Origin: Nitrospirota bacterium
GTDB taxonomy: Bacteria; Nitrospirota; Thermodesulfovibrionia; SZUA-242
Direction of reading: 5' to 3'
DNA: 63,447 nucleotides
Assembly: GCA_016212095.1 (NCBI GenBank)
Contig: JACRHH010000017.1
Coordinates: 1 to 63,447, forward strand
Position 1 is the first letter of the stretch, and the number at the start of each line of letters is the position of its first letter. The notes under the pieces were generated by a model that was not told the DNA's origin, ran no database searches, and was given only the letters and a program-made list of their open reading frames with translations. Made by a program: the position numbers and the translations under genes. This document shows positions 1 through 6,712 of this stretch, one piece after another.

Positions 1-549
1 GAACTCGCTTCAATGAGGCCGGGGCCGGAGCCCCGGAAATACAGACTGATCAGGCCTTTGACTCAAATCCCAGGTTTAGCTTCAATGAGGCCGGGGCCGG
101 AGCCCCGGAAATACACCTATGGATCGGGCAGGTAAGGTAGCCGATATGGTGCTTCAATGAGGCCGGGGCCGGAGCCCCGGAAATACCCGGGTGGCCTCGA
201 TGATGGAGAAGGGCCACGAGAACTCGCTTCAATGAGGCCGGGGCCGGAGCCCCGGAAATACTGGTGGCCGGATGTCCTATACATGAAGCCTCACACAGCT
301 TCAATGAGGCCGGGGCCGAAGCCCCGGAAATACATTTGGCTGTGCTGATGCAATAGTCGCGCCATTATTTAGCTTCAATGAGGCCGGGGCCGAAGCCCCG
401 GAAATACGATAAACTCGATAAACTTTCCACCGACCTATATTGAGCTTCAATGAGGCCGGGGCCGAAGCCCCGGAAATACTCGAACAGTGGGCGGCTCATG
501 GCCGCTTCAAGTCGCTTCAATGAGGCCGGGGCCGAAGCCCCGGAAATAC
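1..549 (-). CRISPR. Type I-G CRISPR array, 8 repeats, truncated at window start
   Basis: Eight 36-bp repeats start at 7, 79, 151, 226, 298, 372, 444 and 514. The seven spacers are 36, 36, 39, 36, 38, 36 and 34 bp, and a 6-base piece of another spacer lies at 1-6. On the minus strand each repeat ends in CATTGAAGC, a common 3' handle, so transcription should run from the cas2 side (549) toward 1. The repeat centre folds as CCGGGGC-loop-GCCCCGG. The four leader-proximal repeats have loop TTCG and the four distal ones TCCG; no other base differs. The array runs off the window. Confidence 0.98.
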
Positions 550-785
550 AGCGTTCGCGGAAATCAAGCAATCGCAACGTTTGCAAAGAGCGGTTTCGAG
601 CGGCAGCCGGTTTGTTCCGCCAAATGATCGACAGTTTATCATACACCGCAATCGATGTGGCAAAATTTCGTCGCCATATCAAAGAGCTATCCGCACCGCG
701 AGCGCTCCCCGGCGTTTTGCGCGCCACCGGAGCGCTCGCAGGCAATCGGCGGGTAACATCGCCGAACGAATCCGCCGCGCCTATT
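550..785 (-). promoter_or_regulatory. CRISPR leader
   Basis: This 236-bp non-coding stretch separates the cas2 stop from the first repeat, on the side where repeat orientation predicts the leader. It should hold the pre-crRNA promoter and the sequence recognised during spacer integration. I see no strong sigma-70 pair. The role is inferred from position and array polarity. Confidence 0.7.
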
Positions 786-1076
786 TTACACGATCATTGT
801 CTCGCGCTTGATCGGCTCGAACGCCTTTCCAAGGCTTGTCACCTTCGGCTTCACCATGTCAGCCGGGCCGATGTCCATTATCAGCACGTGATCCTGATCG
901 TGCTTTATCGATTCCGACAACGCCTCCATCATCTCAGCGCGCCGCCGTTGCGAAAGCCTGCACTGGAAAACCGAAAGCTGAAGCCATTCGCCGTAGCCCT
1001 TCATCAGCCGGTAAAACCTGCGCCAGCGCCGTTGATCCGAAATATCGTAAGTCACCAGATAAAAATGTTCTTCCAT
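786..1076 (-). CDS. cas2: CRISPR-associated endonuclease Cas2
   Basis: Cas2 is the non-catalytic bridge of the Cas1-Cas2 spacer integrase. The 96-residue product has the expected size and the beta-alpha-beta start (FYLVTYDIS) with the conserved Asp, followed by an Arg-rich helix. An upstream in-frame ATG at 1094 exists, but the start at 1076 follows a GAGGT ribosome site at good spacing and leaves only 4 bp after the cas4-cas1 stop. The gene is last in the adaptation operon and next to the leader. Confidence 0.95.
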   Translation of the reverse strand: MEEHFYLVTYDISDQRRWRRFYRLMKGYGEWLQLSVFQCRLSQRRRAEMMEALSESIKHDQDHVLIMDIGPADMVKPKVTSLGKAFEPIKRETMIV

Positions 1077-1080
1077 GCTG

Positions 1081-2832
1081 TTACCTCGTGACAAAATTCG
1101 GATAATCGTTGATCTCGCCCATCAGGAACCGCCCAAGCAGCCGCGCCTGAACCTCGAAAAGCCGCCGGTAGCTGACCTTGTAGCCGAAAATCGGGTGCGT
1201 GATCTCTTGGTCGAGCCTGCGCTCGAACGTTGCGATGAAACGCTTGCGAGCCGTGTCTTTCAGCGCCACGCCGCCTGCCGCCGAGACGAAATCATCCGGC
1301 TCCACCTCGCCGTTGTTGATTGCCGTGAGCACCGACGAATCTGCCACGAGCGGGCGGAACGGCTCCATCATGTCGAGCGCGAGCGCCGGGCGGCCATAGC
1401 GCGGCTGATGATAAAACCCGCGATACGGATCGAAGCCCACAGCCGAAAGCGTGACGTGCCACGAGCGCGCAAGCAGCGTGTAGGCAAACGACAGAAGCGC
1501 GTTCACCGGATCTTTCGGCGGACGGCGGTTGCGCTCGTTGAAGTCGAAGCTGAAACCGCCGTTTCCGTTGCCGGCGTTGTTATCGTCGCGCTTCAGGAGG
1601 CCGCCGAAGATTCCGAAATATCGAGCCGCCGCCTGCCCCTCCACGCCCATAAGCTCCGGTATGCCTTTCGCGCGCCCCGCCTCATCGATGCCGTGGCGAA
1701 ATTCCGCGAGCGTTTCGTCCGGGCAGGTTTCATCACGCCCGTTATCGCGCCAGTTACGCCGGGCGAGGGTGCGGCAGTTGCGTATTTTCGCCTGAATGAG
1801 TCCGCACGCAATTTGAAGACATGCCGCGTCGTTGAAACTTGCGCGATACTGCGCCGCGCGAAGCTCCACGTTTTTGTGGCCCAGGCCGGTTGTGTGCCCC
1901 ATGAACCAGCCTCCCAGCGAATGCCACGACACCGGAATGCCGCGCCGCATCAGTTCATGAAGCGCGGGCGCGGTTACAGATGCGTTTCCCATTATTGCAA
2001 GCTGCGAAATGTCGTTGATGCGGGCGGTTGTCTCCTTCGCGTCGTCAACCCAAACTTCGAGCGTGTCGCCGTTTTTCCGTATGCTTGCGCGCGCCGCCTG
2101 AACATAGAGCGGAAGCGATTCGTCGCGGGAAACCGCCAAGGGGCGAACTTCGCCCTTATCGAAACGGATGAAATTGAGCTCGTCCGGCAGGCAGATGCCC
2201 ACAAGCGAGCAGTGCGGACAGCGCGGGCTGTCTTCGAGCGGTTCCGGAATGCCGCCGCCATCGGCCATGCGTCTGATGCCTTCAAGCGCTGAATTGGTCA
2301 TGGCGCGAAGTTCGGCGTCGAAATCGATGTTCACGCGCTCGCGCGAGGCAACGTAGTAGATCACGCCGCTGCCGCATTGATAGCCGTGCTCCTCAAGCAG
2401 CAAGCCCTGTATGCATAACTGCACGCGCTCCGGATCGTAAGCGCCCTTCTCCACATGCGGACGCTTGCCGTGCTTGTAATCAACCGGCGATACGCATCCG
2501 CCCTCCCCTTCGAGCAGATCGATGACGGCTATCGCGCCGAGCGCGTCGGATGAAAGCGTGATCGAACGCGCGTGAATGCGGGTTTCGCCGGTAACATCGC
2601 CGGAGATTGCGCCGGAGATTGCGCCGGGTTCGGGCAGCGCGCCGCCCTTGCGGTTGACGCGCCGGTGGTTGAACCGGCCCTCCACGGTGTCAACAGATTC
2701 GGCCCATTCGCCCTGCACCCATTCGAGATAGGCAAGACGCGGGCAGTAGACGTATTCGTTTACCATGCGAGCCGGGATGAGAGGTGTTTCGGATTCGGCG
2801 GATGCCGCCGGTTCCGGGGCTTGAACGCTCAT
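1081..2832 (-). CDS. cas4-cas1: Cas4-Cas1 fusion (spacer acquisition)
   Basis: This 583-residue fusion is typical of type I-G. The N-terminal Cas4 half has the four iron-sulfur cysteines (C30 in YCPRLAY; C205, C208 and C214 in RCPHCSLVGIC) and RecB-like nuclease residues near D105 and D118/K120. The Cas1 half starts near residue 240, with likely metal ligands E398, H475 (GFYHQ) and E490 (DMMEPFRP). Cas4 selects and trims PAM-bearing prespacers, and Cas1 integrates them. The start at 2832 has GGAGG upstream; longer reading to 2967 lacks a site. Residues 71-80 contain a small 12-bp tandem duplication (GAIS repeated). Confidence 0.97.
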   Translation of the reverse strand: MSVQAPEPAASAESETPLIPARMVNEYVYCPRLAYLEWVQGEWAESVDTVEGRFNHRRVNRKGGALPEPGAISGAISGDVTGETRIHARSITLSSDALGAIAVIDLLEGEGGCVSPVDYKHGKRPHVEKGAYDPERVQLCIQGLLLEEHGYQCGSGVIYYVASRERVNIDFDAELRAMTNSALEGIRRMADGGGIPEPLEDSPRCPHCSLVGICLPDELNFIRFDKGEVRPLAVSRDESLPLYVQAARASIRKNGDTLEVWVDDAKETTARINDISQLAIMGNASVTAPALHELMRRGIPVSWHSLGGWFMGHTTGLGHKNVELRAAQYRASFNDAACLQIACGLIQAKIRNCRTLARRNWRDNGRDETCPDETLAEFRHGIDEAGRAKGIPELMGVEGQAAARYFGIFGGLLKRDDNNAGNGNGGFSFDFNERNRRPPKDPVNALLSFAYTLLARSWHVTLSAVGFDPYRGFYHQPRYGRPALALDMMEPFRPLVADSSVLTAINNGEVEPDDFVSAAGGVALKDTARKRFIATFERRLDQEITHPIFGYKVSYRRLFEVQARLLGRFLMGEINDYPNFVTR

Positions 2833-2884
2833 GACAATGCCTCCTTGCGCGAAATATCGATTCCGGCGGCACATGGGGAATTCC

Positions 2885-2913
2885 ATTATCGCACCGGTGG
2901 CAGATGTTGTCAT
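2885..2913 (-). promoter_or_regulatory. Candidate sigma-70 promoter of cas4-cas1-cas2
   Basis: On the minus strand ATGACA (2913-2908) and GATAAT (2890-2885) are separated by exactly 17 bp; each matches consensus at five of six positions. The predicted start near 2878 gives a leader of about 45 nt before the cas4-cas1 ATG. A separate promoter is needed because oppositely oriented genes lie between this operon and csb2. Confidence 0.55.
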
Positions 2914-2946
2914 GTGGAAACAGCGGAGAGAGGCGGTTTCAGGATG

Positions 2947-2975
2947 TTGACATGTGTCACGTGACACAATACTAT
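2947..2975 (+). promoter_or_regulatory. higBA promoter with palindromic operator in the spacer
   Basis: TTGACA (2947-2952), a 17-bp spacer and TACTAT (2970-2975) form a near-consensus promoter. The spacer contains a perfect 16-bp palindrome, TGTGTCACGTGACACA (2953-2968), the natural place for HigA or HigBA autorepression. The predicted start falls at the higB ATG (2982). The site lies 40 bp upstream of the divergent cas4-cas1 promoter. Confidence 0.75.
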
Positions 2976-2981
2976 TAATGC

Positions 2982-3263
2982 ATGATAAAGACGTTTAAAG
3001 ACAGGCACGCACAGGAGTTATACCTGACACGCAAATCGAGATTCTTTCCGCCTGAGATAGCCATTCGGGCGGCGCGCAAAATGGAATATCTCGACCTGGC
3101 GACTAATTCGGACGACTTGAAGGTTCCGCCGGGCAACCGCCTTCATGCGCTGGAACGGGATCGCAACGGTCAGTACTCCATTTCTATCAATGACCAGTGG
3201 CGTATCTGTTTTCTGTTCATTGAAGGCGATGCATATGACGTCGAAATCACAGACTATCACTGA
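2982..3263 (+). CDS. higB: HigB-type toxin (RelE superfamily mRNA interferase)
   Basis: The 93-residue product matches HigB toxins throughout: start MIKTFKDRHAQELY, the central ARRKMEYLDLA helix, the PPGNRLHALE segment and the C-terminal QWRICFLF and VEITDYH strands. HigB cleaves mRNA on the ribosome. The toxin precedes the antitoxin, the usual order for HigBA, and its TGA overlaps an ATG. There is no ribosome-binding site and the promoter places the transcript start at the ATG, so this may be a leaderless message. It reads opposite to the cas genes on both sides. Confidence 0.93.
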   Translation: MIKTFKDRHAQELYLTRKSRFFPPEIAIRAARKMEYLDLATNSDDLKVPPGNRLHALERDRNGQYSISINDQWRICFLFIEGDAYDVEITDYH

Positions 3264-3277
3264 TGCGAGGTAAGATC

Positions 3278-3589
3278 ATGAGCATTCCGAACACAATAAA
3301 AAGACAGGCGCGGCCCACGCATCCCGGTGAAATGCTGCGGGAGGATTTCCTGCCAGATTTCAAGCTTACGGTATCCGGGCTCGCCATGGCTTTGGGAGTG
3401 TCCCGTCAGACGATTAACGAATTGGTGCATGAGCGCCGGGCGGTCAGTCCGGAAATGGCTATTCGACTGTCGAGACTGTTTGGCAACACGCCAGAATTCT
3501 GGTTGAATGCTCAACGGGCGGTTGATCTTTGGGACGCGAATCAGACCATAACCAACGTGGAGAAAATCACGCCGCTGAAGTTCGCCTGA
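3278..3589 (+). CDS. higA: HigA antitoxin, XRE-family HTH
   Basis: The 103-residue protein has the HigA signature RPTHPGEMLREDFLP followed by an XRE helix-turn-helix (LAMALGVSRQTINELVHERR) and the SRLFGNTPEFWLNAQ tail. It binds and neutralises HigB and represses its own promoter, probably at 2953-2968. I chose the ATG at 3278 because GAGGTAAGATC precedes it. An alternative ATG at 3263 overlaps the higB stop and adds five residues. Confidence 0.93.
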   Translation: MSIPNTIKRQARPTHPGEMLREDFLPDFKLTVSGLAMALGVSRQTINELVHERRAVSPEMAIRLSRLFGNTPEFWLNAQRAVDLWDANQTITNVEKITPLKFA

Positions 3590-3626
3590 TTTTGAAACAA
3601 ACGCGGGGAATTTCGTTGCAGTGGGC

Positions 3627-3681
3627 GTGAGGGCATTACCCATTAACCCTCACCGGGCATGGTATGATATTCGTCAGGAGG
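3627..3681 (+). promoter_or_regulatory. Promoter/operator of the AbrB-RelE pair
   Basis: An extended -10 (TGGTATGAT, hexamer 3663-3668) lies just downstream of an inverted repeat with 7-bp arms, GTGAGGG (3627-3633) and CCCTCAC (3647-3653). A strong ribosome site AGGAGG follows at 3676-3681. The inverted repeat is a plausible target for the AbrB-like antitoxin. No good -35 is visible. Confidence 0.5.
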
Positions 3682-3689
3682 TAATCGCC

Positions 3690-3959
3690 ATGTTATTGCA
3701 GACCGATTTACGCCGCCGTATAACTCTTCCGCCAACGACCGGAATCAAGCCCGGTGACGCGCTCGATCTGGAAGTGTTGGAGGACGGACGGATTCTTCTC
3801 ATTCCCGTGGAGCCGGTTCCGCGCCATCAGCTCTGGGCCTGGACAGCCGAATGCAAGCAGGCCATAACCGCATCCCTTGCGGATGCCCGCCCTTCAACGG
3901 TTGTCGAGACGGAAGAACAGGCCGACAAGACAGCCAAAAGGTGGGCGGGTGAGGATTGA
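3690..3959 (+). CDS. AbrB/MazE-type antitoxin
   Basis: This 89-residue protein opens with a swapped-hairpin AbrB segment (LRRRITLPPTTGIKPGDALDLEVLEDGRILLIPV), the DNA-binding fold of MazE/SpoVT/AbrB antitoxins. Its C-terminal third is charged and probably wraps the toxin. The ATG at 3690 is preceded by AGGAGG with 8-nt spacing; a longer reading from 3621 would run through the promoter. It overlaps the downstream toxin gene by 11 bp, which fits translational coupling of an antitoxin-toxin pair. Confidence 0.85.
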   Translation: MLLQTDLRRRITLPPTTGIKPGDALDLEVLEDGRILLIPVEPVPRHQLWAWTAECKQAITASLADARPSTVVETEEQADKTAKRWAGED

Positions 3960-4248
3960 AATCAGACCCGCGTTCGACGAAGCCGTCATGGTTGCCGAAA
4001 AGCCTGTTCGACAGGCGGCGGCCAAGATGCTTCGGCTTCTGTCCGGGCTCGACATCGGCCAGCTTTGGACTCACCCCGGCCTGAACTTTGAGAAACTGCA
4101 CGGGATGATCGAGCCAACAACCGGCCTACAACTTTACTCCCTTCGCGTCACCAGAAGCGCCCGCGCGATAACCTGCCTGCTCAACGGGCCGACAATTGTG
4201 CTTGTCAGCCTGCATTCACAGCACGACAAGGCGTATAAAAAACCGTAA
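3949..4248 (+). CDS. RelE/ParE-superfamily toxin
   Basis: The 99-residue product has the RelE-type C terminus: an arginine-rich strand (LYSLRVTRSARAITCLLNG) followed by TIVLVSLHSQHDKAY. This resembles RelE/YafQ toxins that cleave translated mRNA. The start is GTG at 3949, inside the antitoxin gene. I cannot tell which RelE subfamily it belongs to. A ParE-like gyrase poison is less likely given the C-terminal motif. Confidence 0.82.
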   Translation: MRIEIRPAFDEAVMVAEKPVRQAAAKMLRLLSGLDIGQLWTHPGLNFEKLHGMIEPTTGLQLYSLRVTRSARAITCLLNGPTIVLVSLHSQHDKAYKKP

Positions 4249-4313
4249 CCGCCGAAATATGCGGCAAAGAGGGTATCAGTGCATCTCAATAGCGGATGTG
4301 TCGAAGAACAGAT

Positions 4314-4526
4314 TCATATCCTGTCGTTCCTGCTCCGCAGAATGTCCTCGGCGAACGCCCCGTTGCATTTTTTGAGAGCATGCCGTGTCCTGATGTGGCC
4401 CGTCGTCGCGGTTTCATCACGCAGCGGTTTTCTATCTTTCAATGAAAGGATGAGGTTGTACACCACCAATAAATCCGAGGCAGTCAATTCGTTCAGTTCT
4501 TTTATTGCGTAATCCGTTACCTTCAT
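4314..4526 (-). CDS. Small conserved-looking protein, possible orphan antitoxin
   Basis: A 70-residue protein starting MKVTDYAIKELNELTASDLL, mostly helical and charged, with GGAGGAG seven bases before its ATG. I do not recognise a named family. Size and composition resemble small antitoxin or addiction-module components, and toxin-antitoxin genes surround it, but no toxin partner follows on this strand. Its ATG overlaps by ATGA the stop of a 34-codon open frame that begins in the csb2-like repeat copy C, so it may once have been coupled to that frame. Confidence 0.5.
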   Translation of the reverse strand: MKVTDYAIKELNELTASDLLVVYNLILSLKDRKPLRDETATTGHIRTRHALKKCNGAFAEDILRSRNDRI

Positions 4527-4592
4527 AAAACCGCTCCTCCATCAACAATGGATAGCAAACCCATTGTTACTATAGCAAAACCTGCTGCCGTT

Positions 4593-4619
4593 GCGGCGAA
4601 GAGGCCGAGGCCGAAGTGG
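4593..4619 (-). repeat. csb2 3'-end repeat, copy C
   Basis: Twenty-one bases (4593-4613) are identical to the end of csb2 at 6723-6743, then one mismatch, then AGTGG. On the minus strand it encodes H-F-G-L-G-L-F-A-A, the csb2 tail with Tyr changed to Phe. It begins 39 bp beyond the stop of the metallopeptidase gene. This is the most diverged of the three copies. Confidence 0.85.
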
Positions 4620-4658
4620 GTCATTCACGACCGGGAAAGTGCCTGAAGAAAACTGCAA

Positions 4659-5507
4659 TCAATTTCGCGCCTCGATCCGGTTGGCGGCTGTCAGAATGGC
4701 GTACACGCTTGCCTGTTCGACCGCCTCCTTCGTGATGACCGCCTTCAGATAATTGGCCGATTCCGTTTCCAGTCCGGCCCGCAGACAAACAATGTGCGCC
4801 GCCGCCTCGGCCTCAAGCTCTTTTGCCGCCGCCGACAGATTGTCTTGTGATCGATCCGGCCACGCAAATTTTGGCCCTTCCCCCAAATGGCCGCAATAGA
4901 TGTGCGCCAACTCATGCGCCAGTGTTGCCAGACTTGAAGGTTCGTCCAGATTCTTATTGATTCTCACGCGCCATCTGACGTCTTTCTCGCCGGAAACGGC
5001 TTCACTTTGCGCCATGCGCGCAGCCGTGCCGGCAAGGTTGCTTCCGTAATCGCAGGATTCAACCCGCACGCAGAGCTTTCCCGCAGCCTTGACGGTGCGT
5101 GCCAAGCTGGTGGGCTTCACCATGCCATATGCGGAGAATGGATCTTCCAGTTCGAACGGCAAAGGCTTGCCCGATGTATCCGATTCCTCGTAGACAAAGA
5201 GCACGGGGCCGAACGGCCACAGAATGATTATCGGAATAGCGTCCGGGCTCACTGTTCTACCGACTTTCGCCCATTGGTATCGGCTTGCCACAAGCCGCGC
5301 GCCCGGTCTTTGCGCATGGATGAGCATGGCATTGTAAGCCGAGAACCGTTGCAGACGCTTCGTGAAAGCCAGAAAATCACGGAAACCGGCGTCCGCATTC
5401 GGTTTCAACTCCAGCGCCTTTCGAAAAAGCCGATCCACCGCCTCGGCGTCGTTGTCGAAAATTGAATCGCGTGGAATAGTTGCGCTGTCAGTCGGTTGCG
5501 TTACCAT
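4659..5507 (-). CDS. ArdC-like / ImmA-IrrE-like zinc metallopeptidase
   Basis: The 282-residue protein has two parts. Residues 40-110 resemble the ArdC N-terminal domain (FLAFTKRLQRFSAYNAMLI, QWAKVGRTV), found in antirestriction and plasmid-transfer proteins. Residues 195-240 carry a zinc peptidase motif, AHELAHIYCGH (H198, E199, H202), with a downstream Glu-rich helix that could supply the third ligand. ImmA-type peptidases cleave phage-type repressors; ArdC proteins counter restriction. The ATG at 5507 follows AAAGGT. It lies between repeat copies B and C inside the cas locus. Its substrate is unknown. Confidence 0.75.
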   Translation of the reverse strand: MVTQPTDSATIPRDSIFDNDAEAVDRLFRKALELKPNADAGFRDFLAFTKRLQRFSAYNAMLIHAQRPGARLVASRYQWAKVGRTVSPDAIPIIILWPFGPVLFVYEESDTSGKPLPFELEDPFSAYGMVKPTSLARTVKAAGKLCVRVESCDYGSNLAGTAARMAQSEAVSGEKDVRWRVRINKNLDEPSSLATLAHELAHIYCGHLGEGPKFAWPDRSQDNLSAAAKELEAEAAAHIVCLRAGLETESANYLKAVITKEAVEQASVYAILTAANRIEARN

Positions 5508-5539
5508 GGCTTACCTTTCATGAACATTGGGCCGTGTCA

Positions 5540-5568
5540 CATGGCGGCGAAGAGGCCGAGGCCGTAGT
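5540..5568 (-). repeat. csb2 3'-end repeat, copy B
   Basis: Twenty-nine bases are identical to 6719-6747 at the csb2 terminus. On the minus strand they read Y-G-L-G-L-F-A-A-M and then TGA, so even the in-frame stop context survives. The copy lies about 9 bp after the stop of mobile mystery protein B and just before the metallopeptidase gene. Confidence 0.93.
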
Positions 5569-5576
5569 TGAGCGAA

Positions 5577-6164
5577 TCACGAGCGGACGAACTCCAGAAG
5601 GGGCCAGCAATCGTGCCGGTCGGCGGCTTGCAATGCCTCGATATACCGGTGGCGACAGTTGCCGACATCGACAAGGCTGCCGCTTCCCCACGAAAACCGG
5701 GGACGCCGCAACACCTGCACAAGCAAGAGATCGGTCATAGTTCGCGCATGACGGCCGTTGCCATTAGCGAAAAGATGTATGGATACCAACCGGTGATGAA
5801 ATCGGGCCGCAATCTCGTCGGGCGCGTAAGATTCGTATTGAATCCAAGCGGTTGCATCGTTGCAAAGCTGCCGCAGTTCAACCGGAACCTGCCACCAGGC
5901 AACGCCGATGTTCTTGTCGCTGCGCCGGAATCGCCCGGCCCATCGCCACACACTGCCGAACATTCGCTTATGCAGACCGCAAATGAAACGCTCGCTTAAA
6001 ATATCCTTGCGTTTCCGGCCAAAAGCCCAAGCCTCGCCATCGACGATATTGTCCTGCTCCCATCGGTTGAGTTCCGCCCGCGTGGTAATGTGGCTGAGAA
6101 GCAGCCCCGCTGTTTCATCCGGATCGAGCGGGGTTGCGTCGGCTGGATATTCGAAGATCGTCAC
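5577..6164 (-). CDS. Mobile mystery protein B (Fic/DOC family)
   Basis: The 195-residue protein has the Fic active-site loop HLFANGNGRHAR (130-141), a close variant of HPFxxGNGRxxR. The His activates the target hydroxyl and the Asn/Arg residues bind nucleotide phosphates. Upstream FGSVWRWAGRFR is also typical of Fic/DOC. It overlaps the preceding HTH gene by 4 bp (ATGA). Together they form the mobile mystery A/B pair, a family pair described in mobilisation contexts and in the CRISPR region of Geobacter sulfurreducens. The likely activity is AMPylation or a related transfer on an unknown host target. Confidence 0.9.
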   Translation of the reverse strand: MTIFEYPADATPLDPDETAGLLLSHITTRAELNRWEQDNIVDGEAWAFGRKRKDILSERFICGLHKRMFGSVWRWAGRFRRSDKNIGVAWWQVPVELRQLCNDATAWIQYESYAPDEIAARFHHRLVSIHLFANGNGRHARTMTDLLLVQVLRRPRFSWGSGSLVDVGNCRHRYIEALQAADRHDCWPLLEFVRS

Positions 6165-6628
6165 GATTCATTCCATAGTTCTTTGGGCATGGTTCGCGCC
6201 AGTTCATCAGCCGCGTCATCAATCGCGCGTTGCAGCTCATCGCCGGGAAGGTGCTGATTTTCAAGCATCATTGTGTGGGAGGCGCGCGCCAGCCGAACCC
6301 GCGCCACCTTCTCAGCCTGATTTTTCACAGTTTCATCGAGGCTTGCGCGCGGCACAATGGCGTAGACAAATACGCAATCCAGCGCCTCCGCCGCCTGACG
6401 CATGGTTTTGATGGTGAGAGAACCGGAACATTCGTCCCTTTCCAGCACGGTAATCCGTGGCGGACTGACGCCAAGACGCGCGGCGAACTGTACGCCCGAC
6501 ATCCCAAGCGCCTCCCGCACAGCCCGAATCCATCCCTTCGGCGGGGCGGGGATGGACTGAAGACCGGAAAGGCGTGAGAGGGTTTGACCAAGCTGTTCAA
6601 GTGCTAGACGCTTTCGGTTTGGAGCCAT
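6161..6628 (-). CDS. Mobile mystery protein A (HTH regulator/antitoxin)
   Basis: The 155-residue protein has an XRE-like helix-turn-helix at about 40-75 (VREALGMSGVQFAARLGVSPPRITVLERDE) and a helical C-terminal half. It matches mobile mystery protein A, always paired with the Fic partner encoded downstream. It probably neutralises the Fic protein and represses the pair. The preceding 85 bp are very AT-rich with two dyads. The ribosome site is weak. The gene directly follows csb2 in the same orientation, so csb2 readthrough may also transcribe it. Confidence 0.87.
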   Translation of the reverse strand: MAPNRKRLALEQLGQTLSRLSGLQSIPAPPKGWIRAVREALGMSGVQFAARLGVSPPRITVLERDECSGSLTIKTMRQAAEALDCVFVYAIVPRASLDETVKNQAEKVARVRLARASHTMMLENQHLPGDELQRAIDDAADELARTMPKELWNES

Positions 6629-6645
6629 AATTAACCCGTGTGCTT

Positions 6646-6694
6646 ATGTTAGGAGATAATTATTAACATAAAGAATAATATATTCCGGAATATA
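6646..6694. promoter_or_regulatory. Palindromic operator region of mobile mystery A/B
   Basis: The AT-rich gap between csb2 and the HTH gene holds a perfect 16-bp palindrome TATATTCCGGAATATA (6679-6694) and a second dyad ATGTTA (6646-6651) / TAACAT (6664-6669). Both lie upstream of the HTH start and are natural operator candidates. A weak promoter (TTGCAT, 18 bp, TATTAT) brackets the first palindrome. Confidence 0.55.
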
Positions 6695-6712
6695 ATTAAT
6701 GCAATGGTTCAT

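Noticed and set aside
50-745. Open frames through the CRISPR array encoding repeated GISGAPAPASLK-like peptides
   Set aside because: They are translations of the 36-bp repeats; no ribosome site and no independent support.
1075-2292. A 405-codon plus-strand open frame antisense to cas4-cas1
   Set aside because: It mirrors the GC-rich codon bias of cas4-cas1. The composition is Arg/Ala-rich with no domain, and the opposite strand encodes clear Cas4 and Cas1 motifs.
2590-2636. 12-bp tandem duplication within cas4-cas1 (GCGCCGGAGATT repeated)
   Set aside because: It keeps the frame and adds four residues in a linker; simple slippage, not a separate feature.
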